Shown one piece after another: positions 42,341-51,440 of a stretch of 64,000 nucleotides of DNA; within the stretch, counting starts at the first letter, position 1, and every line of letters starts with the position of its first letter. Location of the stretch: the NCBI GenBank assembly GCA_903889245.1, contig CAISWQ010000102.1:101978-165977 (forward strand). Direction: 5' to 3'. This stretch comes from an uncultured Lentisphaerota bacterium (GTDB taxonomy: Bacteria; Verrucomicrobiota; Kiritimatiellia; CAIQIC01). A model generated the notes under the pieces. The model had not been told where the DNA came from, did no database searches, and saw only the letters and a list, made by a program, of their open reading frames with translations. A program made the position numbers and the translations under genes.

Positions 42341-44035
42341 ATGCAACTCGGCGAAATCCTTGTGCAGCGCGGACGCCTCACCGACCCCCAACTCGCCACC
42401 GCCCTGCAAACCCAGGCCGAGGAGCAACCGCGCCGCCTGCTCGGGCAACTTCTCGTGGCCAACAGTTGGGTGACGGAATTCGACGTGCTGGAAGCGCTGG
42501 CCCAGCAGTTCGGCCTGACCGCCGTGCGCACGGTGGACGAGGCCTGGCTCGATCCCGCGCTCGTCAAGGAACTGCCGGTCGAGTGGGCGCGCGCGAACGG
42601 CGCCCTGCCGATCCGCTGGCAGGGCGCGCTCGGCATGGTGACGGCAGACCCGACCGCGGTCGCCACGCACGACGACCTCGCGCTGTTGCTCGGCCAGGAA
42701 GTCCACGCCCTCCTCGCGCCGCGCGCCGAAATTCTGCGCGCCATCGAGCGCTGCTACTTCAGCAAGAGCGACACCGCGAAGGACCTGCTCCGCGACCTCG
42801 AGGAAACGCGCCCGGCCGAGGCCGTCGAGGTCCAGCGCAGCGACGACCTCCTGCGCGTCGCCGAGCAGGCGCCGGTGACGCAGCTCGTGAACCTGATCCT
42901 GATCGAGGCGCTCAAGGCGCGCGCCTCCGATATCCACGTCGAGCCGTTCGAGCAGCGGCTCGCGGTGCGCTTCCGCATTGATGGCCTGCTCTATGAGCAG
43001 ACCTCGCCGCCCAAGCACCTCGAAGCCGCGCTCGTCTCGCGCCTCAAGGTGATGGCGAAGCTCGACATCGCCGAGAAGCGCCTGCCGCAGGATGGCTCCG
43101 CGCGCGTCCGCGTGGGCGAACGCGAGATTGATATCCGCGTCTCGACCATTCCCGTAGCCGAGGGCGAGCGCGTCGTGCTGCGCCTGCTCAACCGCTCCGC
43201 CGCGCTGCTGCCGCTGACCGCGCTCGGCATGGACGAGGCCACGCTGGCGCGCTTCCGCCGCGTGCTGCGCGAGCCGCACGGGGTCGTGCTCGTCACCGGC
43301 CCGACCGGCAGCGGCAAGACGACCACGCTCTACGCGGCGCTGCGCGAGGTGGACACGCAGCGGCTGAACGTGATGACGATCGAGGACCCGATCGAATATC
43401 AAATTCCAAGCATTGGACAAATCCAGGTGAAGCCGAAGATCGGCCTGACCTTCGCCGCCGGCCTGCGCCACATCCTGCGCCAGGACCCGGACGTGATCCT
43501 CGTCGGCGAAACGCGCGACCTGGAGACCGCGGAAATCCTCGTGCGCGCCTCGCTGACCGGCCACTTGGTGTTCAGTACGCTGCACACCAACAACGCGGTC
43601 GGCGCCGTCGCGCGTCTCGCGGATATGGGCGTGGAGCCCTATCTGCTGGCCTCGGCGTTCCAGGCGGCGCTCGCGCAACGGCTCGTCCGCTGCCTGTGTC
43701 CCGACTGCCGCGAGGCGGCCGCGCTCACGAGCGAGGAGCGCGCCGCGCTCGGCCCGTGGGCGGCACGGCTCGCCGACGGCCTCTGGCGGCCGCATGGCTG
43801 CGCGAACTGCCTCGAGGGTTACCGCGGCCGCACCGGCATCTATGAATTCATGACCGCCGACGCGCCGCTGCTGGAGGCCGTCCGCGCCGGCGCCGAGCTC
43901 GACCAGCTCGCCCGCCTCGCGCGCGCCGGCGGCATGCGTACGCTGTGGGAAGACGGCCTCGAAAAAGTCCGCGCGGGCGTCACCAGCCTCGCCGAGTTGC
44001 TGCGCGCCGTGGGCCATCCCGACGCCGCGCCATGA
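42341..44035 (+). CDS. gspE: Type II secretion ATPase GspE
   Basis: The 564-residue protein has an N-terminal GspE-type domain (MQLGEILVQRGRLTDPQLATAL), Walker A GPTGSGKTTTLY (about 322-333), the Asp box, Walker B LRQDPDVILVGE, and a zinc-binding four-cysteine arm (CLCPDC and CANC). It powers pseudopilus assembly at the inner membrane. A TAAGGAG ribosome binding site is present. gspF starts in the stop codon (ATGA). Confidence 0.96.
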   Translation: MQLGEILVQRGRLTDPQLATALQTQAEEQPRRLLGQLLVANSWVTEFDVLEALAQQFGLTAVRTVDEAWLDPALVKELPVEWARANGALPIRWQGALGMVTADPTAVATHDDLALLLGQEVHALLAPRAEILRAIERCYFSKSDTAKDLLRDLEETRPAEAVEVQRSDDLLRVAEQAPVTQLVNLILIEALKARASDIHVEPFEQRLAVRFRIDGLLYEQTSPPKHLEAALVSRLKVMAKLDIAEKRLPQDGSARVRVGEREIDIRVSTIPVAEGERVVLRLLNRSAALLPLTALGMDEATLARFRRVLREPHGVVLVTGPTGSGKTTTLYAALREVDTQRLNVMTIEDPIEYQIPSIGQIQVKPKIGLTFAAGLRHILRQDPDVILVGETRDLETAEILVRASLTGHLVFSTLHTNNAVGAVARLADMGVEPYLLASAFQAALAQRLVRCLCPDCREAAALTSEERAALGPWAARLADGLWRPHGCANCLEGYRGRTGIYEFMTADAPLLEAVRAGAELDQLARLARAGGMRTLWEDGLEKVRAGVTSLAELLRAVGHPDAAP

Positions 44036-45231
44036 AGACCTTCGCCTACAAGGGCTATGACGCCACCGGCCGCGCCGCGCAGGGCCTGATCGAGGCGCTC
44101 GACCTCAAGGAAGCGCGCGAGAAGTTGCAGGCGCGCGGCGTTCTGCCAGAAACCGTCTCGCCCGCCGAGGCCGGCCACGGCCAGCGCCGCGCACGCTTCA
44201 ACCTCGACCAGCGCGCGATGTGCTACCACGAACTCGCCTCGCTCCTCCAGGCCGGCCTGCCGCTGATCCAGGCACTCGATATCCTGATCCAATCGCCGGA
44301 ACTCGGACCGAATCTGCTGCGGCTCGCCGGCGTGCGCGACCGCATCCGCGAAGGCCAGGGTCTCGCCCGCTCCTTCGCCCAGGCCAGCGGCGAAGTCACC
44401 GCCTTCGAGCGCGCGGTGATCGAGGTCGGCGAACGCGTCGGCACCCTGGCGCAGGTCTTGCAACGGCTGGCCGCATTCCTGGAAGAGCAGAAAAAAATGC
44501 GCGAGCGCATCCTGACCGCGCTGCTCTATCCCGCGGTGGTCCTCACGCTCGCGCTGCTCGTCGCCACCGTGCTGCTCGGCTTTCTGCTGCCGTGGGTCAC
44601 GCGCATGATGCAGGACGCCGGCGTCCCGCTCTCCGGCCTGACCAAGTTCATGCTCGCGCTGCGCGCGTGGCTCGGCCCGCTGCTGCTCGCCGCCGCCGCG
44701 TGCGGCGTGCTCGCGTGGCTGCGCTTCCGCCGCCGCGTCGCCGAGAGCGACGAGGTGCAGCAGCGGCTCGACCAGCGCCTGCTGCGCTGGCCGCTCGTCG
44801 GCCGCGGTTATGCGGCGCTGATCAACCTGCGCTTCGCGCGCACGCTCGCGATGCTCCTGCGCGGCGGTGTCCCGCTCGTCGAGGCGCTCGCCATCGCCGG
44901 GCGCGCGACCGGCAGCACGTGGGTCACCGCGACCACCGCGCAGGGCGCGGAGCGCGTCAAGCACGGCGCCAGCCTTGCCGCCGCGCTGCGGACCATTGAG
45001 CCATTGAACATGGCGTTGCCCGCGTGGGTCCAGGCCGGCGAGGCCGGCGGCAACCTCGATGCGCTGCTCGATCACGCCGCCGACCGCTTCCAGCAGCAGT
45101 GGGACCGCCTCATGATGCGCAGCATGGCGCTGCTCGAGCCCGCGCTGATCATTATCGTCGGCGTCTTCGTCCTCCTCATCGCCCTCGCCATCCTCCTGCC
45201 GATCCTGACGATGAACCAGACGCTGACGTGA
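44032..45231 (+). CDS. gspF: Type II secretion inner-membrane platform GspF
   Basis: The 399-residue protein has the N-terminal FAYKGYDATGRAAQG segment and two T2SSF domains, each followed by hydrophobic helices (about 170-195, 215-240 and the C-terminal ALIIIVGVFVLLIALAILLP). It anchors the pseudopilus assembly machine. It closes the fabZ-lpxA-gspDEF run, and no pseudopilin gene follows. The next 227 bases are hairpin-rich and carry no gene. Confidence 0.95.
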   Translation: MKTFAYKGYDATGRAAQGLIEALDLKEAREKLQARGVLPETVSPAEAGHGQRRARFNLDQRAMCYHELASLLQAGLPLIQALDILIQSPELGPNLLRLAGVRDRIREGQGLARSFAQASGEVTAFERAVIEVGERVGTLAQVLQRLAAFLEEQKKMRERILTALLYPAVVLTLALLVATVLLGFLLPWVTRMMQDAGVPLSGLTKFMLALRAWLGPLLLAAAACGVLAWLRFRRRVAESDEVQQRLDQRLLRWPLVGRGYAALINLRFARTLAMLLRGGVPLVEALAIAGRATGSTWVTATTAQGAERVKHGASLAAALRTIEPLNMALPAWVQAGEAGGNLDALLDHAADRFQQQWDRLMMRSMALLEPALIIIVGVFVLLIALAILLPILTMNQTLT

Positions 45232-45247
45232 GTACGGCCGGATTGGC

Positions 45248-45308
45248 GCCGGGTCAGAGACCCGGCCTACGAGTCAGCAACATTCTGTAGACCGAGTCTC
45301 CGACTCGG
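45248..45308. repeat. REP pair with GTAG/CTAC tags
   Basis: GCCGGGTC-aga-GACCCGGC (45248-45266) is followed by CTAC. CTGTAG and CCGAGTC-tcc-GACTCGG follow (45285-45308). The two hairpins are in opposite orientation, each with the GTAG tag on its loop-distal side, as in REPINs. The region lies between gspF and a minus-strand gene. Confidence 0.75.
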
Positions 45309-45317
45309 CGTCCTTGC

Positions 45318-45364
45318 TTCCAAGCCTTGGGGAAAGACGGTGGCGGCGTTTCCAATGCTTGGAA
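45318..45364. repeat. Palindrome array, 2 units
   Basis: TTCCAAGCCTTGGGGAA and TTCCAATGCTTGGAA have centres at 45325 and 45357, 32 bp apart. The first carries two extra G. A further hairpin, TCCCGC-ttgag-GCGGGA, lies at 45419-45435. Confidence 0.88.
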
Positions 45365-45458
45365 CCCGCCAGGTCGGGTGACCCGCCCTATAGGTGCGTG
45401 GAAGCTGCAAACGCGTACTCCCGCTTGAGGCGGGATAAACCTCACGCGGCATCTGCGG

Positions 45459-46421
45459 TCAGGCGAGGCCGGCGGCGGCAACGGCGGCCTTCATTTTGGC
45501 GAGGCCGGTCGCGGCGGTTTCGGCGACGGGCTGTTTCCAATACTCGGCATTGAAGAGCTCCAGCGAGAGGAAGGCGTCGCAGTGGTTTGCGGCGAGCGTG
45601 CCGAGAATCTGCTTCAGCGGCGCGATGCCGTCGCCGGGCCACACGCGCGCGGCGTCGGTGATGACCGCGCGCTCCGGCGTGGCGGGATAGTCGTTCATGT
45701 GGAAGCAGTGCATCGCCTGCCGGCTGAGCAGGCGCAGCGCGGAGAAGTCCGTGCCGCCGCGGTAGAGATGGAACACGTCGGCGAGGATGCACGCATCGGG
45801 ATGGCCCGCGCGCGCGGCCACATCGAGCGCCTCGTGGAGCTTGCTCAAGTTGACCGACGAGCCCCAGATTTCGAGTTGCGGAATCACGCCGAGCTGCCTG
45901 CCGATCTCGAGGATGGCGCGGTAGCGTTCGGCCATGCGGTCGGGGTCGAGCTTGGCGCACTGGCGGTTCGCGCCGGCGGGCGGCGCGGCGATGTGTGTGC
46001 CGCCGAGCTGCGCGAGCCAGTCCATCTCCTGCTTGAGCCGCTCGACGCCCTTCGCGCGCTGCTGCTCGTCATCCACGATCCACGCCGCGAAGCCGATGCC
46101 GCCATAGACCGCCAGCCCGAGATCCTTGCAACGTTGGCCCAGGTCCTTGAGCGAGCCGCCGCCCAGCACGAATTTTTCCACGTCGCCCATCCACGGCTCG
46201 ATGCCCGCGTAGCCCGCCTTGCCGACCACCTCGACCTGCTCGGCGAAGCCCAGCTTGTAGCCGCGGATCGTGCCGGTGTTCAGGCCGTAGCGGAAGCGAT
46301 AGGGCTTGGCCGTGGCCGGAGCCTGCGCTCGGGCCGCCGTGGCCGCGCCGGGGAATCCAACCGCTGCCGCCGCCGCCAGACTACTGCCGAAAAACTGCCG
46401 CCGTGAAAAGGTTGTGCTCAT
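45459..46421 (-). CDS. Tat-exported sugar phosphate isomerase/epimerase family protein
   Basis: The 320-residue protein has a Tat signal (SRRQFFGSSLAAAAAVG) and a TIM-barrel of the xylose isomerase-like family. GNTGTIRGY-type starts, VVGKAGYAGIEPWMG, GGTHIAAPPAGANRQC, and the late ILADVFHLYRGG with EP-type metal ligands are present. Exported members of this family work in sugar catabolism, often beside glycoside hydrolases. GGAGAAAAA precedes ATG 46421. It is divergent from the GH2 gene at 46755. Which sugar is used is not evident. Confidence 0.82.
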   Translation of the reverse strand: MSTTFSRRQFFGSSLAAAAAVGFPGAATAARAQAPATAKPYRFRYGLNTGTIRGYKLGFAEQVEVVGKAGYAGIEPWMGDVEKFVLGGGSLKDLGQRCKDLGLAVYGGIGFAAWIVDDEQQRAKGVERLKQEMDWLAQLGGTHIAAPPAGANRQCAKLDPDRMAERYRAILEIGRQLGVIPQLEIWGSSVNLSKLHEALDVAARAGHPDACILADVFHLYRGGTDFSALRLLSRQAMHCFHMNDYPATPERAVITDAARVWPGDGIAPLKQILGTLAANHCDAFLSLELFNAEYWKQPVAETAATGLAKMKAAVAAAGLA

Positions 46422-46538
46422 GATTTTTTCTCCGCGTTGCCGCGCGCGGTTATATGCCGGAAGCTCGGAGCACCGCAAGCGGAATGGCCTGTGTGGCGGG
46501 ACGGAAAGCTTTGTTGCGTGGGATTACCGCGCTGCGGC

Positions 46539-46618
46539 AGGTGGAACAGGCTCGCCTGTAGTGAACGGGTCGAATCTCCGGGCACGCCCGGAACGCGCCC
46601 GGAGGTCGCGTTCCACCT
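46539..46618. repeat. Compound inverted repeat, 80 bp
   Basis: The outer arms AGGTGGAAC (46539-46547) and GTTCCACCT (46610-46618) are perfect complements. Inside are two hairpins, ACAGGC-tc-GCCTGT (46546-46559) and TCCGGGC-ac-GCCCGGA (46577-46592). The layout resembles a REPIN or small MITE. It lies in the divergent gap upstream of the GH2 gene. Confidence 0.75.
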
Positions 46619-46641
46619 TGCGGACAGAGCGGATGTTGCGC

Positions 46642-46682
46642 GAGGAAAGCAGGAGAAGAAAGGTCCCGCTCCTGCTTTCCTC
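46642..46682. repeat. 14-bp perfect inverted repeat hairpin
   Basis: GAGGAAAGCAGGAG and CTCCTGCTTTCCTC form a 14-bp stem with a 13-base loop. It ends 72 bases before the GH2 start and is the longest simple hairpin found in the window. No T-run follows, so it is not a classic terminator; a leader or attenuator role is possible. Confidence 0.8.
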
Positions 46683-46702
46683 ATTCAAAAAGCTTGCGGT
46701 TT

Positions 46703-46717
46703 TTCCAAGGCTTGGAA
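46703..46717. repeat. Palindrome, single unit
   Basis: One perfect TTCCAAGGCTTGGAA with flanking T and A runs, centre 46710. It lies 37 bases before the GH2 beta-galactosidase start and just after the 14-bp hairpin. Confidence 0.93.
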
Positions 46718-46754
46718 AACTCTGCCGCGTCGCTGGCCAACCGAAGGGAATATC

Positions 46755-49700
46755 ATGAAAACGTCGCTGCTGTTCGCCGTGGTTTGTGCGGGCATGTTCG
46801 CTGCCAGGGCGCGGGCTGCCTGGCCGCCGGAGATCGAGAACGAGCAGTGCCTCGGCCTCAACAAGGAGCCGGCGCACGCGACGCTGATGCCCTACGCCAG
46901 CCTCCAGGAGGCGCTCGCCGCCAAACGCATGGACTCCTCGTTCTGCCGCCTCTTGAACGGCACATGGAAATTCAACTGGGTCAAGCATCCCGACGAGCGG
47001 CCGCTGGATTTCTTCAAGCCCGCGTTCGACGTCAGCGGCTGGAAGGACATCCCCGTGCCCTCCTGCTGGCAGGTGCTCGGCTACGGCACACCCTACTACA
47101 AGAACATGGGCTACATCATCAAGAAGGACTGGCCGCGCGTGATGACTGAGCCGCCGAAGGACTACACCGCATTCGTCGAGCGCAATCCCGTCGGCAGCTA
47201 CCGCCGCGACTTCGAGCTGCCCGCCGACTGGGCCGGCCGCCGCGTCTTCCTCGCCTTCAACGGCGTGGACAGCGCGTTCTTCGTCTGGGTCAACGGCGAG
47301 AAGGTTGGGTTCAGCGTCAACAGCCGTAACGTCGCGGAGTTCGATGTGACGAAGTTCGTGAAGCCCGGCAAGAACATGGTGGCGGTGGAGGTCTACCGCT
47401 TCAGCGCCGGCACCTATCTCGAAGACCAGGACATGTGGCGGCTCTCCGGCATTTTCCGCGACTGCTACCTCTGGAGCGCGCCGCAGGTGCACATCCGCGA
47501 CTTCTTCGCACTGCCGGACCTCGACGCGCAATACAAGGACGCGACGCTGACCGTGACCGCGAAGGTGAAGAACTACGGCGCCACCGATTTGGGCATCATC
47601 GCGCTCGACGTGAAACTTTTCAACGCCGCCGGCCAGCCGGTGGAGGCACCCGCTTCTGGCGGGATCATCCATTCCCTCTTGCCGGGCGCAGAGACCACCG
47701 TGCAGGTGAAGCTGAATGTCGCCAATCCCATGAAGTGGACCGCAGAGACGCCGAACCTCTATACGACCGTGCTGCAACTGCGGCCTTCGATCGCCGCGCA
47801 AGTGAGCAAGCGCGAGCCGCCCCTCGAAATTCTTTCCACCCGCATCGGCTTCCGCAAGGTGGAGATCAAGGGCCGCGTCTACACGATCAACGGCGTGCCC
47901 GTGAAGCTCAAGGGCGCGAACCGTCACGAGATGGAACCGGACACCGGGCACACCGTCAGCGAGGCGCGCATGATCCGCGACCTCGAGGTGCTCAAGCAGG
48001 GCAACTGCAACCACGTCCGCACCTGCCACTATTCCGATGACCCGCGCTGGTACGAGCTGTGCGACGAATGGGGCATCTACCTCAACGCCGAGGCGAACGT
48101 GGAGAGCCACGGCTACGGCTACGGCAAGGAAAGCCTCTCGCATCCGAAGGAGTGGATGGCCGCGCACGTGGACCGCAACGTGACGAACGTGGAGAACTTC
48201 AAGAACCACGCCTCGGTCGTCATGTGGTCGCTCGGCAACGAAGCCGGCAACGGCGAAAACTTCCACGCCGCGCTCAAGGCGATCAAGGTGCTCGACACCT
48301 CGCGCCCGACGCACTACGAGCGCTTCGGCGATGGCGCGAACAATCCCGCCGACGTCGATAGCCACATGTACACCCACTGGACGCAGGTCGAGCGCATCGC
48401 GCAGGACGAGAAGCTGACCAAGCCGTTCTACATGTGCGAATATGCCCACGCGATGAACAACTCGATGGGCTCGATCGGTGAATATAACGACGTGTTCGAC
48501 AAGTATCCCGCGCTGATGGGCGGCGCGATCTGGGAGTGGCAGGACCAGGGCCTCTGGAACCGGCGCGACCCGAACCACGTCTATCTCGCCTACGGCGGCG
48601 GCTTCGGCGAGGTGCCCAACGACCACTACTTCATCCACAAGGGCGTGGTCTTCGCCGACCGCTCGCCCAAGCCGCACTACCCCGAGATGAAGAAGGCCTA
48701 CCAGTGGATCGGCATCGAGGCCGCCGACCTCGCCGCCGGCAAAATCAAAATCCGCAACAAGTACGCCTTCATCCCGCTCTCCGGCTTCACCGCCGAGTGG
48801 ACGGTGATTGGCGACGGCGAGCAAGTCGGCAGCGGCAAGCTGTCCGCGCTCGATCTCGCAGCGGGCAAGGAGCAGGACATCCAACTCGCGCTGCCGGCGC
48901 TCGTGGCCAAGCCGGGCGTGGAATATTTCCTCCGCGTCTCGTTCAAGCTCGCCAAGGACGAACTGTGGGCCAAGGCCGGGCACGAGGTTGCGTGGCAGCA
49001 GTTCAAGCTGCCCGCCGCTGCGCCCGCGCCGGTCGCCGATGTGGCCACGATGAAGCCACTGAAGGTCGCCAACGATGCGCAGGGCCTCGCGATCAGCGGT
49101 GAGGGCTTCGCCGTGAAGTTCGATAAAGCCGCCGGCATCATCTCCGCGCTGGAGCGCGATGGCCGGAACCTGCTCGCCGCCGAGGGCGGCCCGCAGCTCC
49201 ACCTCTGGCGCGCCGCGCACCGCACCGACGACATGTGGGCCTTCAACGAGTGGAAGCGCTACGGCCTCGTCGAGCCCACCTGGAAGGCGCCCATCGCCAG
49301 CTTCCAGCAGGACGCGCCCAACATGGTCCGCGTGGTCGTGACCCGCGAGCTCAACAACACCGGCAACTTCCGCCTGACCCACACCGCCGTCTACACCATC
49401 TACGGCGATGGCTCCATCGCGGTGGATAACTGCGTGGTCCCGCAGGGCAAGAAGATTCCGCTCGCGCGCCTCGGCGTGCGGCTGCTGCTCGACCAAAAGC
49501 TCGACCAATTCACCTTCCTCGGCCGCGGCCCCATGGAAAATTACGCCGACCGCAAGCGCGGCTTCGATGTCGGCGTGTTTGCCTCGACCGTGCGCGGCAA
49601 CATGACGCCCTACGCCAAGCCGATGGAATGCGGCAACCACGAGGACGTGCGCTGGGCCGCCGTCACCGGTCAGGGCTTGCCCGGCCTACTCGCGCAGGCG

Positions 49701-50609
49701 GAGGCCGGCGGCGTACTGCAAGCCAGCGCGTTGCCCTACACCGATGAACAGATGGACCCCGTCGAGTACACGGTGGACCTCCCGCCGAGCAAGGCGAGCG
49801 TGCTCGTCCTCGGCGCGCGCACGACCGGCGTCGGCTCCAACGGCTGCGGCCCGCGCCCGGCCGATGAATATATCGTCTGGTCGCAGCCCGCCTCGTTCAG
49901 CTATGTGCTGCGCCTGTTGCCCGCGGGCGCGGACGTGCGCGCGCTCGGCCGCGTGCAGGCGCCCGCCAACCACGTTGCGCCCGTGCAGGCCACGCGCGAC
50001 TGGAACGGCCTCGTGACGCTGACCTGTGCGACGCCCAACGCGAAAATCCAATACCAGCCCACGGGCGGCAGCCTGCAAACCTATGCCGCGCCCTTTGCCG
50101 CGCCCGACGCCCAGCGGCTGCTCGTCACCGCCAGCGCCGACCGCATGCTGGCCTTCACCGGCGAAGTGCCCCTCGCGCCGCTCGACCCGCGCGCGCGCTG
50201 GAAAGCCAGCGCCAGCAGCCATGAGCGCGGCGAAGGCGAACCCGGCAACGCCATCGATGGACAGAGCGGCAGCTTCTGGCACTCGCGCTGGTCAAACAAT
50301 GCGCCGAGCCATCCGCACTGGCTGCAGATTGATTTTGGCAAGGCCATGAACATCGCCGCGATTGTCTACACGCCGCGTCAGGGCCAGGCCAACGGCCGCG
50401 TGAAGAACTACGAGTTCTACGTCAGCGCCGACGGCAAGCAATGGGGCCAGCCGGTAGCCAAGGGCAGCTTCAACGGCAAGGAAAAGGAACAGACCGTGAA
50501 GCTCGCCAAGCCCGCCACCGGCCGCTACCTCAAACTCGTCGCCTTGAGCGAAGCCGCCGGCCAGAAATTCGCCTCGGTCGCGGAGCTGGATGTGGTGGAG
50601 GCGAAGTAA
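46755..50609 (+). CDS. Secreted GH2 beta-galactosidase with C-terminal F5/8 type C domain
   Basis: The 1284-residue protein has a signal peptide (KTSLLFAVVCAGMFAARARA) and the LacZ-type layout: jelly-roll sugar-binding domain, immunoglobulin-like domains, a TIM barrel, and a beta-sandwich small chain. The acid/base is E496 in SLGNEAGNG and the nucleophile is E562 in MCEYAHAMNNSMG. A C-terminal discoidin-like F5/8C domain follows (SASSHERGEGEPGNAIDG, WLQIDFGKAMNIAAIVYTPR). The F5/8C domain suggests binding to a polysaccharide. AAGGGA is before ATG 46755. The next gene has its leader in a direct-repeat tract. Confidence 0.94.
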   Translation: MKTSLLFAVVCAGMFAARARAAWPPEIENEQCLGLNKEPAHATLMPYASLQEALAAKRMDSSFCRLLNGTWKFNWVKHPDERPLDFFKPAFDVSGWKDIPVPSCWQVLGYGTPYYKNMGYIIKKDWPRVMTEPPKDYTAFVERNPVGSYRRDFELPADWAGRRVFLAFNGVDSAFFVWVNGEKVGFSVNSRNVAEFDVTKFVKPGKNMVAVEVYRFSAGTYLEDQDMWRLSGIFRDCYLWSAPQVHIRDFFALPDLDAQYKDATLTVTAKVKNYGATDLGIIALDVKLFNAAGQPVEAPASGGIIHSLLPGAETTVQVKLNVANPMKWTAETPNLYTTVLQLRPSIAAQVSKREPPLEILSTRIGFRKVEIKGRVYTINGVPVKLKGANRHEMEPDTGHTVSEARMIRDLEVLKQGNCNHVRTCHYSDDPRWYELCDEWGIYLNAEANVESHGYGYGKESLSHPKEWMAAHVDRNVTNVENFKNHASVVMWSLGNEAGNGENFHAALKAIKVLDTSRPTHYERFGDGANNPADVDSHMYTHWTQVERIAQDEKLTKPFYMCEYAHAMNNSMGSIGEYNDVFDKYPALMGGAIWEWQDQGLWNRRDPNHVYLAYGGGFGEVPNDHYFIHKGVVFADRSPKPHYPEMKKAYQWIGIEAADLAAGKIKIRNKYAFIPLSGFTAEWTVIGDGEQVGSGKLSALDLAAGKEQDIQLALPALVAKPGVEYFLRVSFKLAKDELWAKAGHEVAWQQFKLPAAAPAPVADVATMKPLKVANDAQGLAISGEGFAVKFDKAAGIISALERDGRNLLAAEGGPQLHLWRAAHRTDDMWAFNEWKRYGLVEPTWKAPIASFQQDAPNMVRVVVTRELNNTGNFRLTHTAVYTIYGDGSIAVDNCVVPQGKKIPLARLGVRLLLDQKLDQFTFLGRGPMENYADRKRGFDVGVFASTVRGNMTPYAKPMECGNHEDVRWAAVTGQGLPGLLAQAEAGGVLQASALPYTDEQMDPVEYTVDLPPSKASVLVLGARTTGVGSNGCGPRPADEYIVWSQPASFSYVLRLLPAGADVRALGRVQAPANHVAPVQATRDWNGLVTLTCATPNAKIQYQPTGGSLQTYAAPFAAPDAQRLLVTASADRMLAFTGEVPLAPLDPRARWKASASSHERGEGEPGNAIDGQSGSFWHSRWSNNAPSHPHWLQIDFGKAMNIAAIVYTPRQGQANGRVKNYEFYVSADGKQWGQPVAKGSFNGKEKEQTVKLAKPATGRYLKLVALSEAAGQKFASVAELDVVEAK

Positions 50610-50630
50610 AGCAGCGGAAGAAGATTTCAC

Positions 50631-50663
50631 CACAGAGGTCACAGAGGTTCGCAGAGGTCACAG
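50631..50663. repeat. cacagaggt direct repeats in a leader
   Basis: cacagaggt, cacagaggt and gcagaggtcacag occur head to tail directly before the start of the membrane protein. The gaggt of the last copy stands 5 bases before the ATG and may act as its Shine-Dalgarno. Similar CACAGAGG tracts are, from memory, scattered in genomes of this group. Confidence 0.7.
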
Positions 50664-51335
50664 ATGTGGCGATGGCTTTTAGCGATGGTGAGCATACCGG
50701 CCGGGTTGGTCGTGGCGTTTATCCTCGATTGGAAACTGGTTAGTTTGCTCGCCGGCTCCATTCCCGTAGGCATTGCCACCGGGCTGATGACGGGACTGGG
50801 TGTTCTGGCGACGATTGTGCCGCCCGCCCTCCTGGTCCCGCGGCAAAAACTTTTGGTCGCCTGCGCGCTTTTCACAGCTGACGCAATATTTCTTCTTTGG
50901 TCCCTCCCTGCCATACCGGCCGCAAGCACATACGTTGACCTCGCAATCTCGTTGGTGGTTGGGGTCTGCTGTCTCGGGCTCGTTGGCTACGTTTATGGCA
51001 GGCACGACCGTGGTCGCGGGTGGCCGCCGCTGCTGGCGCGTTTGGGGCGAAGCCGGACTGTCCGGCGAACAGGTTACGCGCTGCTCCTGGGCTGCGTGAC
51101 TTCGGAAGTTGTCAAAGCCATCTCCTATCGGGATTGGGGATTTGATCCGAATGAACAATTTCAACGCGGCTTCCCCTTCCGGGAAATTTACGGGGCGAAA
51201 TTTGCCGTAGGATTCAACATTGATTATCTGGGCGCGTGGCTCAACCTTCTGTTCTGGATGGCACTTTGGTTCATGATGTTTTACCTGGTCGGAGCGGCTT
51301 GGCAACGGTGGAGGCAACGGGCTCGCCACGAGTAA
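50664..51335 (+). CDS. Multipass membrane protein, unknown function
   Basis: The 223-residue protein has about five hydrophobic segments: LLAMVSIPAGLVVAFIL, IPVGIATGLMTGLGVLATIV, LDLAISLVVGVCCLGLVGYV, an LLLGCVTSEV stretch, and a C-terminal LNLLFWMALWFMMFYLVGAAW. A cytoplasmic loop RDWGFDPNEQFQRGFPF lies between the last two. I do not recognise the family. Base composition is lower in GC than its neighbours. It follows the GH2 gene after 54 bases that hold repeats rather than a terminator. Confidence 0.7.
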   Translation: MWRWLLAMVSIPAGLVVAFILDWKLVSLLAGSIPVGIATGLMTGLGVLATIVPPALLVPRQKLLVACALFTADAIFLLWSLPAIPAASTYVDLAISLVVGVCCLGLVGYVYGRHDRGRGWPPLLARLGRSRTVRRTGYALLLGCVTSEVVKAISYRDWGFDPNEQFQRGFPFREIYGAKFAVGFNIDYLGAWLNLLFWMALWFMMFYLVGAAWQRWRQRARHE

Positions 51336-51405
51336 GCTTTTGGGGCGGGTGCAGAGTGGCGGCGCAGGTCAGCGCGCGGTGGGTGGGACGGCGACGGCGG
51401 ATTAC

Positions 51406-51434
51406 TTGACGGCGCTACAATCTGTATATACAGT
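51406..51434 (+). promoter_or_regulatory. Promoter with overlapping 12-bp palindromic operator for brnTA
   Basis: TTGACG at 51406-51411 and TACAGT at 51429-51434 are 17 bases apart. The perfect palindrome CTGTATATACAG (51422-51433) overlaps this -10 box. The GTG of brnT lies 7 bases after it, so the transcript could be leaderless. TACAAT at 51416-51421 is an alternative -10. BrnA antitoxins autorepress by binding such sites. Confidence 0.6.
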
Positions 51435-51440
51435 CCCGCC

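Noticed and set aside
43404..43418. TTCCAAGCATTGGAC inside gspE as a further palindrome unit
   Set aside because: It matches 14 of 15 bases, but it encodes the conserved IEYQIPSIGQIQ region of GspE and stands alone, so it is probably chance.
41150..44017. Long antisense frame opposite gspD-gspE
   Set aside because: Its codons mirror conserved secretin and ATPase motifs on the other strand, so it is a composition shadow.
46524..49640. Very long antisense reading frame opposite the GH2 gene
   Set aside because: Same reason: the sense strand carries clear GH2 catalytic motifs and the antisense product is Ala/Arg/Val-rich with no domain.
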